From: JAAXPZ01 sp965215705
GTDB taxonomy: Bacteria > Campylobacterota > Campylobacteria > Campylobacterales > Sulfurovaceae
NCBI GenBank assembly: GCA_965215705.1
Contig: CBDCEE010000003.1
Span: 558,001 to 622,000 of the forward strand
DNA length: 64,000 nt
Direction: 5' to 3'
Below are positions 26,697 through 35,759 of the stretch, in pieces. The position numbers were made by a program, and so were the translations under genes. The notes below the pieces were generated by a model. The model did no database searches. It was not told the DNA's origin and was given only the letters and a program-made list of their open reading frames with translations. How positions within the stretch are numbered: position 1 is the stretch's first letter; the number at the start of each line of letters is the position of its first letter.

Positions 26697-27515
26697 TTAT
26701 CCCTTCCACACCAAGCTTGGTTTATTGTTCTCATCAAACTCCACTGCCGGCATGCCCATTATATTGTATCCGCCATCCACATAATGAATCTCACCCGTCA
26801 CTGCCCGACTGAGGTCGGAGAGCAGATACATACCTGAGTTGCCTACATCATGGATGGAGACATTCTTCTTGAGTGGTGCATTGGCTTCGTTCCACTTAAG
26901 GATAAAGCTAAACTCACCGATGCCTGCAGCTGCCAGTGTCTTGATAGGGCCTGCAGAGATCGCATTGACACGGATACCGTCTTTACCAAGATCTTCTGCC
27001 AAGTATCTGACTGTCATCTCCAGTGTCGCTTTGGCGATCCCCATAAGGTTATAGTTAGGGATATATTTGGCACCCCCATAGTAAGAGAGTGTCAGTACAG
27101 AGGCATTATCACTCAGCACCGGCTTGAGCTCTCGGACGACTTCAATGAGTGAATAGACTGAGATATTCATTGCGATCTCAAAAGCATCCTTGGGGATATC
27201 TATAAAGCGTCCGCTCAGCCCCTCCTTGGGAGCAAAGGCGATCGAGTGTACGATAAAGTCTATCTCACCCATATCCTTGGCGATAGAGGTTCGCAATGCT
27301 GTGATCTCCTCCGGCTTGCTTACATCACATCGATAAAGCCTGTCTGCACAGCCCAGATCCTCTGCAATGGGAGCTAGCTTGGTCTCAAACCTGTCATTGA
27401 GAAATGTGATCGCCATCTCGGCACCCTGCTCTCTACAGGCATTGGCGATACCATAGGCGATCGATCTTTTATTGGCAATACCCAGTACGATACCTTTTTT
27501 ACCTTTCATAATCAT
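26697..27515 (-). CDS. fabI: Enoyl-[acyl-carrier-protein] reductase (NADH)
   Basis: A 272-aa short-chain dehydrogenase performing the last reduction in fatty-acid elongation. It has KKGIVLGIANKRSIAYGIA at the N-terminus (NAD-binding), and the Tyr-x6-Lys catalytic pair in YNLMGIAKATLEMTVRYLA with the preceding LSYYGGAKYIPN, which is FabI-specific. The start with AAGGA upstream at 27515 is preferred over the ATG two codons later. Confidence 0.95.
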   Translation of the reverse strand: MIMKGKKGIVLGIANKRSIAYGIANACREQGAEMAITFLNDRFETKLAPIAEDLGCADRLYRCDVSKPEEITALRTSIAKDMGEIDFIVHSIAFAPKEGLSGRFIDIPKDAFEIAMNISVYSLIEVVRELKPVLSDNASVLTLSYYGGAKYIPNYNLMGIAKATLEMTVRYLAEDLGKDGIRVNAISAGPIKTLAAAGIGEFSFILKWNEANAPLKKNVSIHDVGNSGMYLLSDLSRAVTGEIHYVDGGYNIMGMPAVEFDENNKPSLVWKG

Positions 27516-27589
27516 GCTATAATCCTTTTAAAATAATCCCGTATTCTACCATAAATGCTTTAGGATACAAAAATACGTAAGGAAACAGG

Positions 27590-28081
27590 ATGAAAAAAAT
27601 ACTCATACTCTCAACCGGCGGTACCTTCAACAAGCACTACAGTGAGAAGAGCGGAGAAATCGCTATCGATACAGAGGCAAACACACTGAAAGAGCTGGCA
27701 GAAAAATGGCGAACAAACTTGGAGATCAGCAGTATCATAGGTAAAGACTCACTGGATATGGATGATACAGACAGAGCACTGCTTCTGGAGACGATACGCC
27801 AAAGCATCTATGAGGATATCATTGTGATCCACGGCACAGATACTATGGATCTCAGTGCCCAAGTGATCGATGCTGCCAAACTCTCCAAGCGTGTGGTCTT
27901 TACTGGTGCCATGATTCCCTACAGAGTAGACAAAGTAGAAGCCACCGCCAATGTAGCCATGGCTTATGGCTATCTACACTCTCCCATCACAGATGGCACC
28001 TATATCTCTATGAATGGAGTGATCGGCACCTTTGATCAGGTGATCAAGAACAGAGAAGCAAAACGCTTTGAATTCGTGTGA
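27590..28081 (+). CDS. Asparaginase-domain protein (N-terminal domain only)
   Basis: A 163-aa protein carrying only the N-terminal half of type I/II L-asparaginase. The first catalytic Thr lies in STGGTFNK, and the second Thr/Asp in VIHGTDTMDLSA. Normal asparaginases are about 330 aa; the C-terminal domain is absent and the stop directly abuts mrdA. Similar short proteins occur in other Campylobacterota, so this is probably a distinct small enzyme rather than a fresh truncation. The substrate is uncertain. Confidence 0.75.
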   Translation: MKKILILSTGGTFNKHYSEKSGEIAIDTEANTLKELAEKWRTNLEISSIIGKDSLDMDDTDRALLLETIRQSIYEDIIVIHGTDTMDLSAQVIDAAKLSKRVVFTGAMIPYRVDKVEATANVAMAYGYLHSPITDGTYISMNGVIGTFDQVIKNREAKRFEFV

Positions 28082-29932
28082 TTACGGATGGGTAGTGTTA
28101 TTCTCTTCTTGGGAAGCTTTGAGCTCAGCTTGTACTTTTTCCAGCGGATGCTTTTTGAAATACCCATGATAGTAGAGCCATTTATATACATCTGCCGCGA
28201 TCGGACCCGCACTGCTACCACCATGCCCACCATGTTCTAGCAGTACCGTCACGATATACTCAGGCCTCTCAAATGGTGCATAGGTGGTGATCCAGGCGTG
28301 GGAGCGTTTGAAGTATGCCAGATCCTCCTCTTTGACCCTTTTTTTGACATCCTGTGGGATCGATACCACTTGTGCTGTTCCTGTTTTTCCTGCGACCTTG
28401 ATAGGCAGATCGTGCATAGTCTTGTAAGCAGTACCACTCTTGATATTACAGACATCATACATACCTAAGCGGATATCTCTCATATGTGCCGCATTGAACC
28501 TGACTCTCTCTACCTGCATTTTAGCTAGATTCCCATTGATCTTTTTGGCAAGCATCGGTGTAACCAGCTTCCCTGTGGCGATAAAGGCGGTATACCTTGC
28601 TACCTGCATAGGTGTGACGTTATCATAACCTTGGCCTATCGCAGCGATCACCGTCTCTCCCATATACCAGGGTAAGCCATAACGCTTTTTCTTCCATGCT
28701 TTATCCGGGATGATACCGTTGTACTCAGAAGGCAGATCGATCCCGGTCTTGATACCCAGTCCGATACGCTTCAGGGTCTTTGCCATATTGTCGATACCTA
28801 TCTCCAAACTCTTGTTGTAGTAGTAAACATCACAACTCTCACGGATCGAACGGCGGAGTCCCACATCACCATGGCCCCATTTGGACCAACAGCGGAACTT
28901 GTGCTTACTTTTCCCCACATTGATGAACCCAACACAGTGCTCTTCTCTGTCCAGCACCCCTTTGCCATACTTGGAGGTAGCCAGTGCGACTCCCATTTTG
29001 ATCACTGAACCCGGAGGATAGACTGCATGGACAAACTTGTTGGTAAAGGGATGTCCTAGATTCTGCTGGAGGGCTTTCCAGTTCTTCACACTGATACCAT
29101 CAACAAAAAGGTTGGGATCATAACTGGGATTACTCACCGCTGAAAGTACCTCCCCTGTACTCTTCATGACTACCACGATCGCTGCTTTCTTCTTGAGAAG
29201 CAGGTGGATATATTTCTGTAGCTTCATATCCAGATTCAGTACCAGGTTTCGGTTACTGACAGGCTCTTTCTGGTCCAGTACTTCCAGCGCCTTGTTACGA
29301 GCATTGACTTTGGTTACCACATACCCAAGCTCCCCCTCTAGCAGTCTGTTATAGTAGCGTTCAAGTCCACTCTTGCCTGCTCTTCCTACCGATTTGGTGA
29401 CGGGGTCTTTATCATTCTCTTTTTTGTTGGAGCGCCCTATATAACCAACGATATGTGCCGCATACTGTCCATAAGGATAGTGACGCTTCGTCTCTGCATC
29501 GATCCGAATAGAAGGGTTCACACTCAACCCTGGATACGCCTTCATCATATCATTGTAAGAGACAAACTCGATCACTTTGATAAACTTGTGGTTATAGGCG
29601 GAACTCTGTTTACGATAGACCTCCTCCATGACAGAGCCATTGATATCAGGGAAGGTAGACTGTACCAGTTCAACCACCTCTTTTAACTGACCATTCTTTC
29701 TACTGAGATGGGGTGCGATAGAGAGCGAAAACCCAATCTTGTTGATCGCAAGAAAATTGCCATCTGTATCTACGATCTCTCCTCGCACAGGCTTGATGTA
29801 CTCTTTGCGCTCAATATTCTCTTTGGCCAGTTTCTCATAGTAAAATCCTGACTTGACACTGACCTGATAGAGCCTTCCGACCATCAGTGCCCACACACCC
29901 AGAAAAAGAAAGATAATGATTTTATATCTCAT
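28082..29932 (-). CDS. mrdA: Penicillin-binding protein 2 (elongation transpeptidase)
   Basis: A 616-aa class B PBP. It has a single N-terminal membrane helix (IIIFLFLGVWALMVGRLYQV), a dimerisation domain, and the transpeptidase domain with SxxK in PPGSVIKMG, SxN as SCD in IRESCDVYYYN, and KTGT in VAGKTGTAQVV. PBP2 crosslinks peptidoglycan during side-wall growth with RodA (encoded at 45309). It overlaps the MreD-like gene by 4 bp. Confidence 0.95.
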   Translation of the reverse strand: MRYKIIIFLFLGVWALMVGRLYQVSVKSGFYYEKLAKENIERKEYIKPVRGEIVDTDGNFLAINKIGFSLSIAPHLSRKNGQLKEVVELVQSTFPDINGSVMEEVYRKQSSAYNHKFIKVIEFVSYNDMMKAYPGLSVNPSIRIDAETKRHYPYGQYAAHIVGYIGRSNKKENDKDPVTKSVGRAGKSGLERYYNRLLEGELGYVVTKVNARNKALEVLDQKEPVSNRNLVLNLDMKLQKYIHLLLKKKAAIVVVMKSTGEVLSAVSNPSYDPNLFVDGISVKNWKALQQNLGHPFTNKFVHAVYPPGSVIKMGVALATSKYGKGVLDREEHCVGFINVGKSKHKFRCWSKWGHGDVGLRRSIRESCDVYYYNKSLEIGIDNMAKTLKRIGLGIKTGIDLPSEYNGIIPDKAWKKKRYGLPWYMGETVIAAIGQGYDNVTPMQVARYTAFIATGKLVTPMLAKKINGNLAKMQVERVRFNAAHMRDIRLGMYDVCNIKSGTAYKTMHDLPIKVAGKTGTAQVVSIPQDVKKRVKEEDLAYFKRSHAWITTYAPFERPEYIVTVLLEHGGHGGSSAGPIAADVYKWLYYHGYFKKHPLEKVQAELKASQEENNTTHP

Positions 29933-30375
29933 AGTAACACCACAAAAATCAGATCAAAGACAAGAGAATACAACAAGAGCGAATTCACAAAAATACTGCT
30001 CGTATCAAAGATAAAATCATATCCCAGCAAGACAGCGAAATAGTAGAGATCGATCGCTATCACCGAGAGTAGCCCCACACAGATAGAACAACGTTTGAAA
30101 TAGCGTATTTTTTCATAAAGGGTAAGATAGAAAAGCAATACGGAAAGGAGTGACAAGAACATTGGCAGAGAGAGGTTGGCTTCCAGATTGACCAGATAGA
30201 TCAAAGGGAACCAGATATATCTCACCCCATGCCCATCAATTCCCCAGATAATAAGATATCCGGCAAACCCAATAAAGAGCGGCAGATAGACATACATCGA
30301 TATCAGTGTAGGGTAGAGAATGACAAATCCTCCTACTGCAGCCCAGAAGAGTATCCAGAGAACCTTTTTCGTCAC
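29929..30375 (-). CDS. MreD-like membrane protein
   Basis: A 148-aa protein with about five hydrophobic helices and no sharp motif. Its place immediately before mrdA (4-bp overlap) is where MreD-like rod-shape proteins are encoded, and Campylobacterota have an uncharacterised integral membrane protein at this spot. Sequence similarity to MreD cannot be asserted; the call rests on topology and context. Confidence 0.55.
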   Translation of the reverse strand: MTKKVLWILFWAAVGGFVILYPTLISMYVYLPLFIGFAGYLIIWGIDGHGVRYIWFPLIYLVNLEANLSLPMFLSLLSVLLFYLTLYEKIRYFKRCSICVGLLSVIAIDLYYFAVLLGYDFIFDTSSIFVNSLLLYSLVFDLIFVVLL

Positions 30376-30380
30376 AGGAC

Positions 30381-30848
30381 TTATCCTTTGGGGTCGATAC
30401 GATACATCAGAGAGACTTCATTGCAGACAGGAAAATGGATACACTTGATGCAATCCGCCCAGATCTTATGCTCAGGGATACTCTCTTTGGCGATCTCTTC
30501 AAAGCCCATCTTGATAAAAAACTGTGGCAGATAGGTCAAGACTAGCACCTCTTCCAAGCCCAGTTCTTTAGCCTCATCGAGTGCAAACTGCACCATTTTC
30601 TTCCCTACGGATCGACCACGAAATGCTTCATCTACGATCAGGCTTCTCACCTCTGCCAGACGGGGAGAATGGATATGCAGCGCGGTATACCCTACCAGAT
30701 TCTCTCCCTCCTTTGCCAAGACATAGGAGCGTATATTGGTAGCGATCTCATCTGCACTTCGGTCCAGTATCACACCACTTTTGACTTCATCCGCCACCAG
30801 TGCCAGCATCTGTGGGATATCTCTCAGGTCGGCTTTAGTCAAGGTCAT
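30381..30848 (-). CDS. GNAT acetyltransferase, short ArgA-like (N-acetylglutamate synthase type)
   Basis: A 155-aa GNAT with the acetyl-CoA motif VDEAFRGRSVGKKMVQFALDEA and a distinctive C-terminus PQFFIKMGFEEIAKESIPEHKIWADCIKCIHFPVCNE. The KIWxDCxxCxxFxxC pattern is seen in stand-alone short ArgA-type N-acetylglutamate synthases, such as ArgO described in Campylobacter jejuni. If so it starts arginine synthesis. Its start overlaps engB by 14 bp. Confidence 0.75.
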   Translation of the reverse strand: MTLTKADLRDIPQMLALVADEVKSGVILDRSADEIATNIRSYVLAKEGENLVGYTALHIHSPRLAEVRSLIVDEAFRGRSVGKKMVQFALDEAKELGLEEVLVLTYLPQFFIKMGFEEIAKESIPEHKIWADCIKCIHFPVCNEVSLMYRIDPKG

Positions 30849-31455
30849 GACACGCTACCCCAAATACGGTTTTAAATATCTCCTCATGCACCCGTGCCTC
30901 TCCGATCTTTTTAGAGTTGGAGATGAAAATAGAATCTGGGAACTTTTTCCTCAATGCTGTTTTCTCTTTGGTATTAAGCTTATCGATCTTGGTAAAAAGT
31001 GCCAGGTACCGCTGGTCCGGTCGAATGAAGCTTTTGATATACTCCTCAACCTCATTATCGATCTTTGCCGTAGGATGTCTGGCATCTCTCAGATGGATAA
31101 AGAGTCTGATCGATACTCTCTTTTCGATGAACTCCACCAGATTTTTTTGCCAGATCTGCTTGAGTGATTTTGATACCTTGGCATAACCAAATCCAGGGAG
31201 ATCCACATAGCGTAAATGATAAGGCTCCTCGCCAAGTCTATACTCAATATCAAAAAAATTGATGAGCTGTGTTTTTCCCGGTGTAGAAGAGCTCTTTGCC
31301 AGATTTTTTCGTTTGGCAAGGGTGTTGATCGTAGAGCTTTTGCCTACATTGGAGCGTCCGAGATAGACTACTTCGCTGACGCTATCGTCCAGAGAGTCTG
31401 CGATACTCTGTGCAGACTTGATAAAGGTTGAATTTACGACTCTTGGGTTGGGCAT
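30835..31455 (-). CDS. engB: Ribosome biogenesis GTP-binding protein YsxC/EngB
   Basis: A 206-aa GTPase required for large ribosomal subunit assembly. G1 is YLGRSNVGKSSTINTL at about 32-47, G3 region YVDLPGFGYAKV at about 73-84, G4 TKIDKLN at about 135-141. It lies 11 bp downstream of lptA and overlaps the ArgA-like gene. Confidence 0.94.
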   Translation of the reverse strand: MPNPRVVNSTFIKSAQSIADSLDDSVSEVVYLGRSNVGKSSTINTLAKRKNLAKSSSTPGKTQLINFFDIEYRLGEEPYHLRYVDLPGFGYAKVSKSLKQIWQKNLVEFIEKRVSIRLFIHLRDARHPTAKIDNEVEEYIKSFIRPDQRYLALFTKIDKLNTKEKTALRKKFPDSIFISNSKKIGEARVHEEIFKTVFGVACHDLD

Positions 31456-31466
31456 GATACGCTTTC

Positions 31467-31919
31467 CTATTTCATTTCAAAGATCAGTTTGGCTGCTCTC
31501 TTTTTACTTCCTTCTATAGAGAAAGCCCCTGTTTTACTATGGATCTCTATACGATTGGCAGTGATATCTCTGCGGTTGCTTCTGTCTTTGACCTTGACAT
31601 CTCCACTCAAGATATATTTTTTCTTTTTGGGGAGATACTCCATCGTATTGCAGCTACCTTGGTAGTTGGCTCTTCTCTTTTGGATGTGAAACTGTACCCC
31701 ATCCAACGCTTTATACATCTTGGTACTGTTATCCTCGTTAAAGTAGAGGATGATCTTGGGTGCTTTCACTGTGGTAGCACCTTGTACGATCTTTGCATGT
31801 CCAATAAAGCTGACTTTTTTATCTGCATCTTTGGCAATGAACTTATCGGCAGTGATCTCAAGCTTTTCTGCACAGAGAAAAAGTGACATCATCAAAAGAA
31901 ATAAGGCTATCCGCTTCAT
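31467..31919 (-). CDS. lptA: Periplasmic LPS transport protein LptA
   Basis: A 150-aa precursor. The start at 31919 (MKRIALFLLMMSLFLCAEKL) has GGAG at six-base spacing and yields a signal peptide; a GTG four codons upstream is less likely. The mature protein has the OstA-like fold: LEITADKFIAKDADKKVSFIGHAKIVQGATTVKAPKI, then GDVKVKDRSNRRDITANRIEI. It bridges LPS across the periplasm with LptC. Unusually, lptC is not adjacent but lies at 61.2-61.7 kb. Confidence 0.87.
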   Translation of the reverse strand: MKRIALFLLMMSLFLCAEKLEITADKFIAKDADKKVSFIGHAKIVQGATTVKAPKIILYFNEDNSTKMYKALDGVQFHIQKRRANYQGSCNTMEYLPKKKKYILSGDVKVKDRSNRRDITANRIEIHSKTGAFSIEGSKKRAAKLIFEMK

Positions 31920-31987
31920 ACCAGTCTCCACATTAGTTAGGAAGGATTATAGCCTCTTTTGGCTAACAGATGGTCAACAAAAAAGTA

Positions 31988-32899
31988 CTACCTATGCATC
32001 TCTTCCAATGTAGCCTTGACATTTCTCCCCAGTGCCTCCACATCATACCCACCTTCAAGAAAAAAGAGAAACGGTACATCCTTGCTGTCCAGTATCGCTC
32101 TGACGATCTTCCTAATCCCTTCGGTACTGACATTGAGTTGTGCCAGAGGATCACTTTCATGCAGATCATAGCCTGCGGAGACCAAAATAATATCCGGATC
32201 AAACCTTTCGATATATGGAGGAAGATCATTCTCATAGATATCCAGAAGTTCATCGTCACCACTGTCTGGCATGACAGGCATGTTGGCAGTATACCCTTTC
32301 CCTCTACCTATCCCCTGCTCACTCTCTGCCCCTGTACCAGGGTAGGCAAACGCCTGATGTGAGGAGAAATAGAAAACACTGTCATCTGCATAAAAAGTAT
32401 CTTGGGTACCATTGCCGTGATGCACATCAAAATCAATGATCATTACCTTCTTATAGCCGATCTTCTGTGCATACCTTGCTGTAATTGCGATAGTGTTGAA
32501 GAGACAAAAACCCATAGCCTGTGTGGGAGTAGCATGATGCCCCGGTGGTCTGACCGCACAGAAAGCACGTCTAAACTCTCCAGCTTTGAAGCCATCCAAG
32601 GCTACGATACCTGCACCCACTGCTTTGATCGCTGCGCTATAGGAGTCGCGGCTACACCGTGTATCCGAATCGATCGCACGCTCCAGAGAGGACGCTTCCA
32701 TGATCAATTCGATATGTTCAGGGGTATGCACTGTCTGCAAAATCTCTCTAGAGACGGCTATCGGTGCTTTGCATATCAACGTATCTTTGAGAGGGGCAAC
32801 TGCTCTGTTGATCGCCACAAGTCTTTGGATAGATTCAGGGTGTGCGATACCAGTATCATGTTTGAGATAGATATCATCGGTTATATAGGCTACTTTCAT
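31988..32899 (-). CDS. Histone deacetylase/acetylpolyamine amidohydrolase family protein
   Basis: A 303-aa class II-type deacetylase-fold protein. Zinc and catalytic motifs are visible: RPPGHHATPTQAMGFCLFNTIAI (double His), IIDFDVHHGNGTQDTFY (Asp and His zinc ligands), and SAGYDLHESDPLAQLNVSTEG (second Asp). Bacterial members deacetylate polyamines, small amides or proteins. The nspC polyamine gene is in the same window but not adjacent. A TATAAT six bases before the ATG suggests a leaderless mRNA. Confidence 0.88.
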   Translation of the reverse strand: MKVAYITDDIYLKHDTGIAHPESIQRLVAINRAVAPLKDTLICKAPIAVSREILQTVHTPEHIELIMEASSLERAIDSDTRCSRDSYSAAIKAVGAGIVALDGFKAGEFRRAFCAVRPPGHHATPTQAMGFCLFNTIAITARYAQKIGYKKVMIIDFDVHHGNGTQDTFYADDSVFYFSSHQAFAYPGTGAESEQGIGRGKGYTANMPVMPDSGDDELLDIYENDLPPYIERFDPDIILVSAGYDLHESDPLAQLNVSTEGIRKIVRAILDSKDVPFLFFLEGGYDVEALGRNVKATLEEMHR

Positions 32900-32905
32900 G
32901 GCCCT

Positions 32906-32911
32906 ATTATA
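32906..32911 (-). promoter_or_regulatory. -10 box of deacetylase gene, six bases before the ATG
   Basis: On the minus strand the order is TATAAT (32911-32906), AGGGCC, then the ATG at 32899. AGGG is too close to the ATG to be an effective Shine-Dalgarno. Same spacing as at 10129, 11900 and 35748. Confidence 0.45.
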
Positions 32912-32935
32912 GCAAAATTTAGGAGATCAAGGAGA

Positions 32936-33565
32936 TTACTTCCACTTTACACAGCGGAAGGCGCCTTTGTGTTTGCAGTAGCGTTTCGTGCAGAGTGCTC
33001 GGCCAGTAGTCGAACGGATACAATGATTACATCCGTCAAACCACGCAACACACTCTTTGGGAATCACCGCTCTATTTTTACTATTCTTCACAGTCACGAC
33101 CCTCTGTTTACTCTTAAATGTTACTTTCTTTACCGATTTGGCAACAGTATAGAAGAACGCCTGATAAAGCGTGGCAGTCGTTTTAGAACCGCTCTCTTCC
33201 AAGGCTACTGTCACACTCTTGTCCTGTGTAGAGATGATTTTGGAGACTACCGCGCTGGAGGCTTTGCTGACAGTATGTCTGTAGATCAGGAGGTTCTCTT
33301 TTTTGAAATTCACATGTGCTTTGGCAATATTCATACCAAAAGCTACTTTATGGTCCCAGCCACTTTGGGAATCAATAGCATTGAGGAAGGCTTTGTATTC
33401 TGGCTTTGAGCTGATCACACGTGTTTTTAGATTTACATATCCATGATCGATAGAGGGGAGAGACAGAGCTGATAAAGAACGATTGCTTTTAAAAAAATCC
33501 AGGGACGGGGCACTGCAGCCCAGTAAAATAAAAGACAAAGCGATAAGCTTTACTAAATGCTGCAT
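32936..33565 (-). CDS. Cysteine-rich lipoprotein of unknown function
   Basis: A 209-aa precursor with a lipobox (SFILLGCSAP, Cys17). The central part (KAFLNAIDSQSGWDHKVAFGMNIAKAHVNFKKENLLIYRHT) looks like a beta-rich periplasmic domain. The last 40 residues are Cys-rich and basic: CVAWFDGCNHCIRS, then GRALCTKRYCKHKGAFRCVKW, with seven Cys. These could form disulphides or bind metal. No family recognised with confidence. Confidence 0.65.
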   Translation of the reverse strand: MQHLVKLIALSFILLGCSAPSLDFFKSNRSLSALSLPSIDHGYVNLKTRVISSKPEYKAFLNAIDSQSGWDHKVAFGMNIAKAHVNFKKENLLIYRHTVSKASSAVVSKIISTQDKSVTVALEESGSKTTATLYQAFFYTVAKSVKKVTFKSKQRVVTVKNSKNRAVIPKECVAWFDGCNHCIRSTTGRALCTKRYCKHKGAFRCVKWK

Positions 33566-33596
33566 AACTTTTCTTCCCCTCCCGATACTACGCTAT

Positions 33597-34239
33597 CTAT
33601 GCGCTCATCGCCTTCAGTGGATCGACTCTGGGCGCACGCTTTTTAGGTATTTTTTTCCATTTTGCTTTCTGCTTGGCTGCCGCCCTTTTGGCTGCTTTAG
33701 GAGAAGTGCTCAGGATATCCAGTGTCCTGGATCTTTCGTATACCACAGGCTTTACACGCTTTTTCCGGCGTGGCTTGGAAACGCTTGCTCTTCTCACTGC
33801 AGGACGATACACCCTTTGCCGGAGCATATCCGATGACACGCACAGGTATACCCACACGTGCCCAGCGATACATCTTTTGTGCAAATCCATTCTGTAGTCT
33901 GATACAACCATGCGATGCGGGATAACTTGGTACAAACCCCAAGTGCATTGCGATACCGTAATTGGTCAATCTCAGCATATAATGCATTTTGGCACCACCC
34001 TTAGGCTTGGGCCAGCTGGTAGAGACATGATCCACATCCTTCTCCAGTACATGAAATCTTCCTGTAGGCGTAGGACGCTTTGCTGTTCCTGTGGAGATAT
34101 GTCCACCAAATACGGGTACACCGTTCTCATACGCTGTTGCTGTCTGCGTAGAGAGGTTTACGATAATACTCTTCCCCGCATACGCTGTACTCAGCCAAAA
34201 AAGTGGCACCAATATTACTAAAAATAGTTTTCTGTTCAT
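33597..34239 (-). pseudogene. L,D-transpeptidase (YkuD) gene with an apparent one-base frameshift in its 3' tail
   Basis: The intact reading frame runs 34239-33697 (180 aa): a signal peptide (LVILVPLFWLSTAYA), then a YkuD domain with YPASHGCIRLQNGFA holding the catalytic His/Cys/Arg. After GYAPAKG near 33814 the zero frame becomes an odd Cys-containing tail. The +1 frame instead continues 72 codons of basic, Ala/Lys-rich sequence (KAAKRAAAKQKAKWKKIPKK) to a stop at 33597. Total length 643 nt is 3n+1, as expected for one extra base. The transpeptidase domain itself is whole and probably active; it makes 3-3 peptidoglycan crosslinks or attaches proteins to the wall. Confidence 0.7.
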
Positions 34240-34403
34240 CTGTTAATCCCCCTATTACCCGTTGATGGTAAAAAATATAGACGATTATTGTAGCAGAAAA
34301 ATATCAAAGTTTGCAGAGGATTGGCTAAAATACACAGAAAACTTCATATTTTATACTATTTTAGTGACCAAAGTATTACCTCGTCTATCATATTTATTAA
34401 TAT

Positions 34404-35618
34404 CTATCTTCTTTTCTGTTGCCTTCTGTTCTGGTTTCTTCCTCTCCCTGAGCCATTTTGGATGGGCTCTGCTTTGATAGAAGGGTCTGGCTCAAACCCA
34501 GGAGTGATCACTGTCTTGATCTTTTGTTTGATCAGTTTTTCAATCCCTCTGAGTAGGCTATGTTCATCTACGCAGACCAGAGAGAGTGCTTCCCCCTGCT
34601 TCCCTGCTCTTCCTGTCCGTCCGATACGGTGCACATAATCTTCAGCAACATTAGGAAGCTCGAAATTGACCACATGGGGCAGATCACTGATATCCAATCC
34701 ACGTGCAGCGATATCCGTAGCTACCAGTACCTTTACCTCATTGGCTTTAAATCCTGCCAATGCCTTCGTTCGTGCTCCCTGGCTTTTGTTGCCATGGATA
34801 GCAGCGGCAGAAATACCATCTTCTTCAAGCTGTTTGGTCAGCCGGTTGGCACCATGTTTAGTACGGGTAAAGACCAGTACCTGCTTCCAGTCGTTCTCTC
34901 TGATCAGTTTGGAGAGCAGTGCTCTTTTACGTGAACGATCTACGGGGTGTACAACTTGGGATATCTGCTCAGCGGTACTGTTCTCTCTGGCGACCTCTAC
35001 CAGTGCAGGATGATGCAGCAAGCCTGCTGCCAGCTTCTTGATCTCTGGAGAAAAGGTAGCAGAGAAGAGCAGCGTCTGTCTCTGTGCAGGTAGCATCTTC
35101 ATGATCTTTTTGATATCATGGATAAATCCCATATCCAGCATACGGTCTGCTTCATCCAGTACCAAAAACTCCAGTCTGGAGAAATCGATAGCCTTCTGTG
35201 ATGCCAGATCCAGCAGCCTTCCGGGTGTAGCGATCACGACATCCACCCCTTTGCGAAGTGTGGCGATCTGAGGGTTGATCCCTACACCACCAAAGATCAC
35301 TGTAGACTTGTACGGCATATGCTTGCCATAAGTCTGTACACTCTCATGCACCTGTGCAGCCAACTCTCTTGTGGGGGTCAGTACCAGTGCTCGGATCTGC
35401 TTCTTCTGCATCTGTGGCTTGCTATGTGCCAAGCGATGCAGCAGTGGGAGGGTGAACCCCGCAGTTTTGCCTGTACCGGTTTGTGCAGCGGCCAGAATAT
35501 CTCTTTTTTGGAGGATCAGGGGGATAGCCTGTTCCTGTATCGGTGTAGGGGTAGTATACCCTTGCTCTTTGATCGCTCTCAGCAATGGCTGTGCGAGTCC
35601 TAGTTTTGTAAATGACAT
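34404..35618 (-). CDS. rhlE: DEAD-box RNA helicase, RhlE type
   Basis: A 404-aa DEAD-box helicase. Q motif GYTTPTPIQEQAIP, motif I AQTGTGKTAGFTLPL at about 44-58, Ia TPTRELAAQV, DEAD box VLDEADRMLDMGF at about 152-164, SAT, and HRIGRTGRAGKQG. A short basic Gly/Arg/Gln-rich C-terminus (SGRGRNQNRRQQKRR) follows. Acts in ribosome assembly or RNA decay. Confidence 0.92.
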   Translation of the reverse strand: MSFTKLGLAQPLLRAIKEQGYTTPTPIQEQAIPLILQKRDILAAAQTGTGKTAGFTLPLLHRLAHSKPQMQKKQIRALVLTPTRELAAQVHESVQTYGKHMPYKSTVIFGGVGINPQIATLRKGVDVVIATPGRLLDLASQKAIDFSRLEFLVLDEADRMLDMGFIHDIKKIMKMLPAQRQTLLFSATFSPEIKKLAAGLLHHPALVEVARENSTAEQISQVVHPVDRSRKRALLSKLIRENDWKQVLVFTRTKHGANRLTKQLEEDGISAAAIHGNKSQGARTKALAGFKANEVKVLVATDIAARGLDISDLPHVVNFELPNVAEDYVHRIGRTGRAGKQGEALSLVCVDEHSLLRGIEKLIKQKIKTVITPGFEPDPSIKAEPIQNGSGRGRNQNRRQQKRR

Positions 35619-35747
35619 GTGTTACCTTATGATTTTTCTGAATTTGTATAGGAAATAGTGTGTTGTACTTCTTTACTTTCATGATTTATAATTTCGTCGC
35701 ATTATAGCGGAATAATTATTATCCTGACAAAATCAAGAATTTTTCAG

Positions 35748-35753
35748 TACAAT
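35748..35753 (+). promoter_or_regulatory. -10 box of small lipoprotein gene, six bases before the ATG
   Basis: TACAAT at 35748-35753, then ACCGCT, then ATG at 35760. The 16 bases AATACCGCTATGAAAA are identical to those at the truD start. No Shine-Dalgarno. Confidence 0.45.
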
Positions 35754-35759
35754 ACCGCT

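Noticed and set aside
26839..27152. Open frames on the plus strand inside fabI
   Set aside because: Antisense to a clear fabI; no independent support.
32402..33409. 335-codon open frame on the plus strand
   Set aside because: It is antisense to the deacetylase and lipoprotein genes, has no ribosome site or recognisable domain, and its codon pattern mirrors the real genes.
33597..33935. Separate 112-aa protein on the minus strand overlapping the L,D-transpeptidase
   Set aside because: Its first 40 residues overlap the transpeptidase domain out of frame, and only the later part looks coding; a frameshifted tail explains it better than a separate gene.
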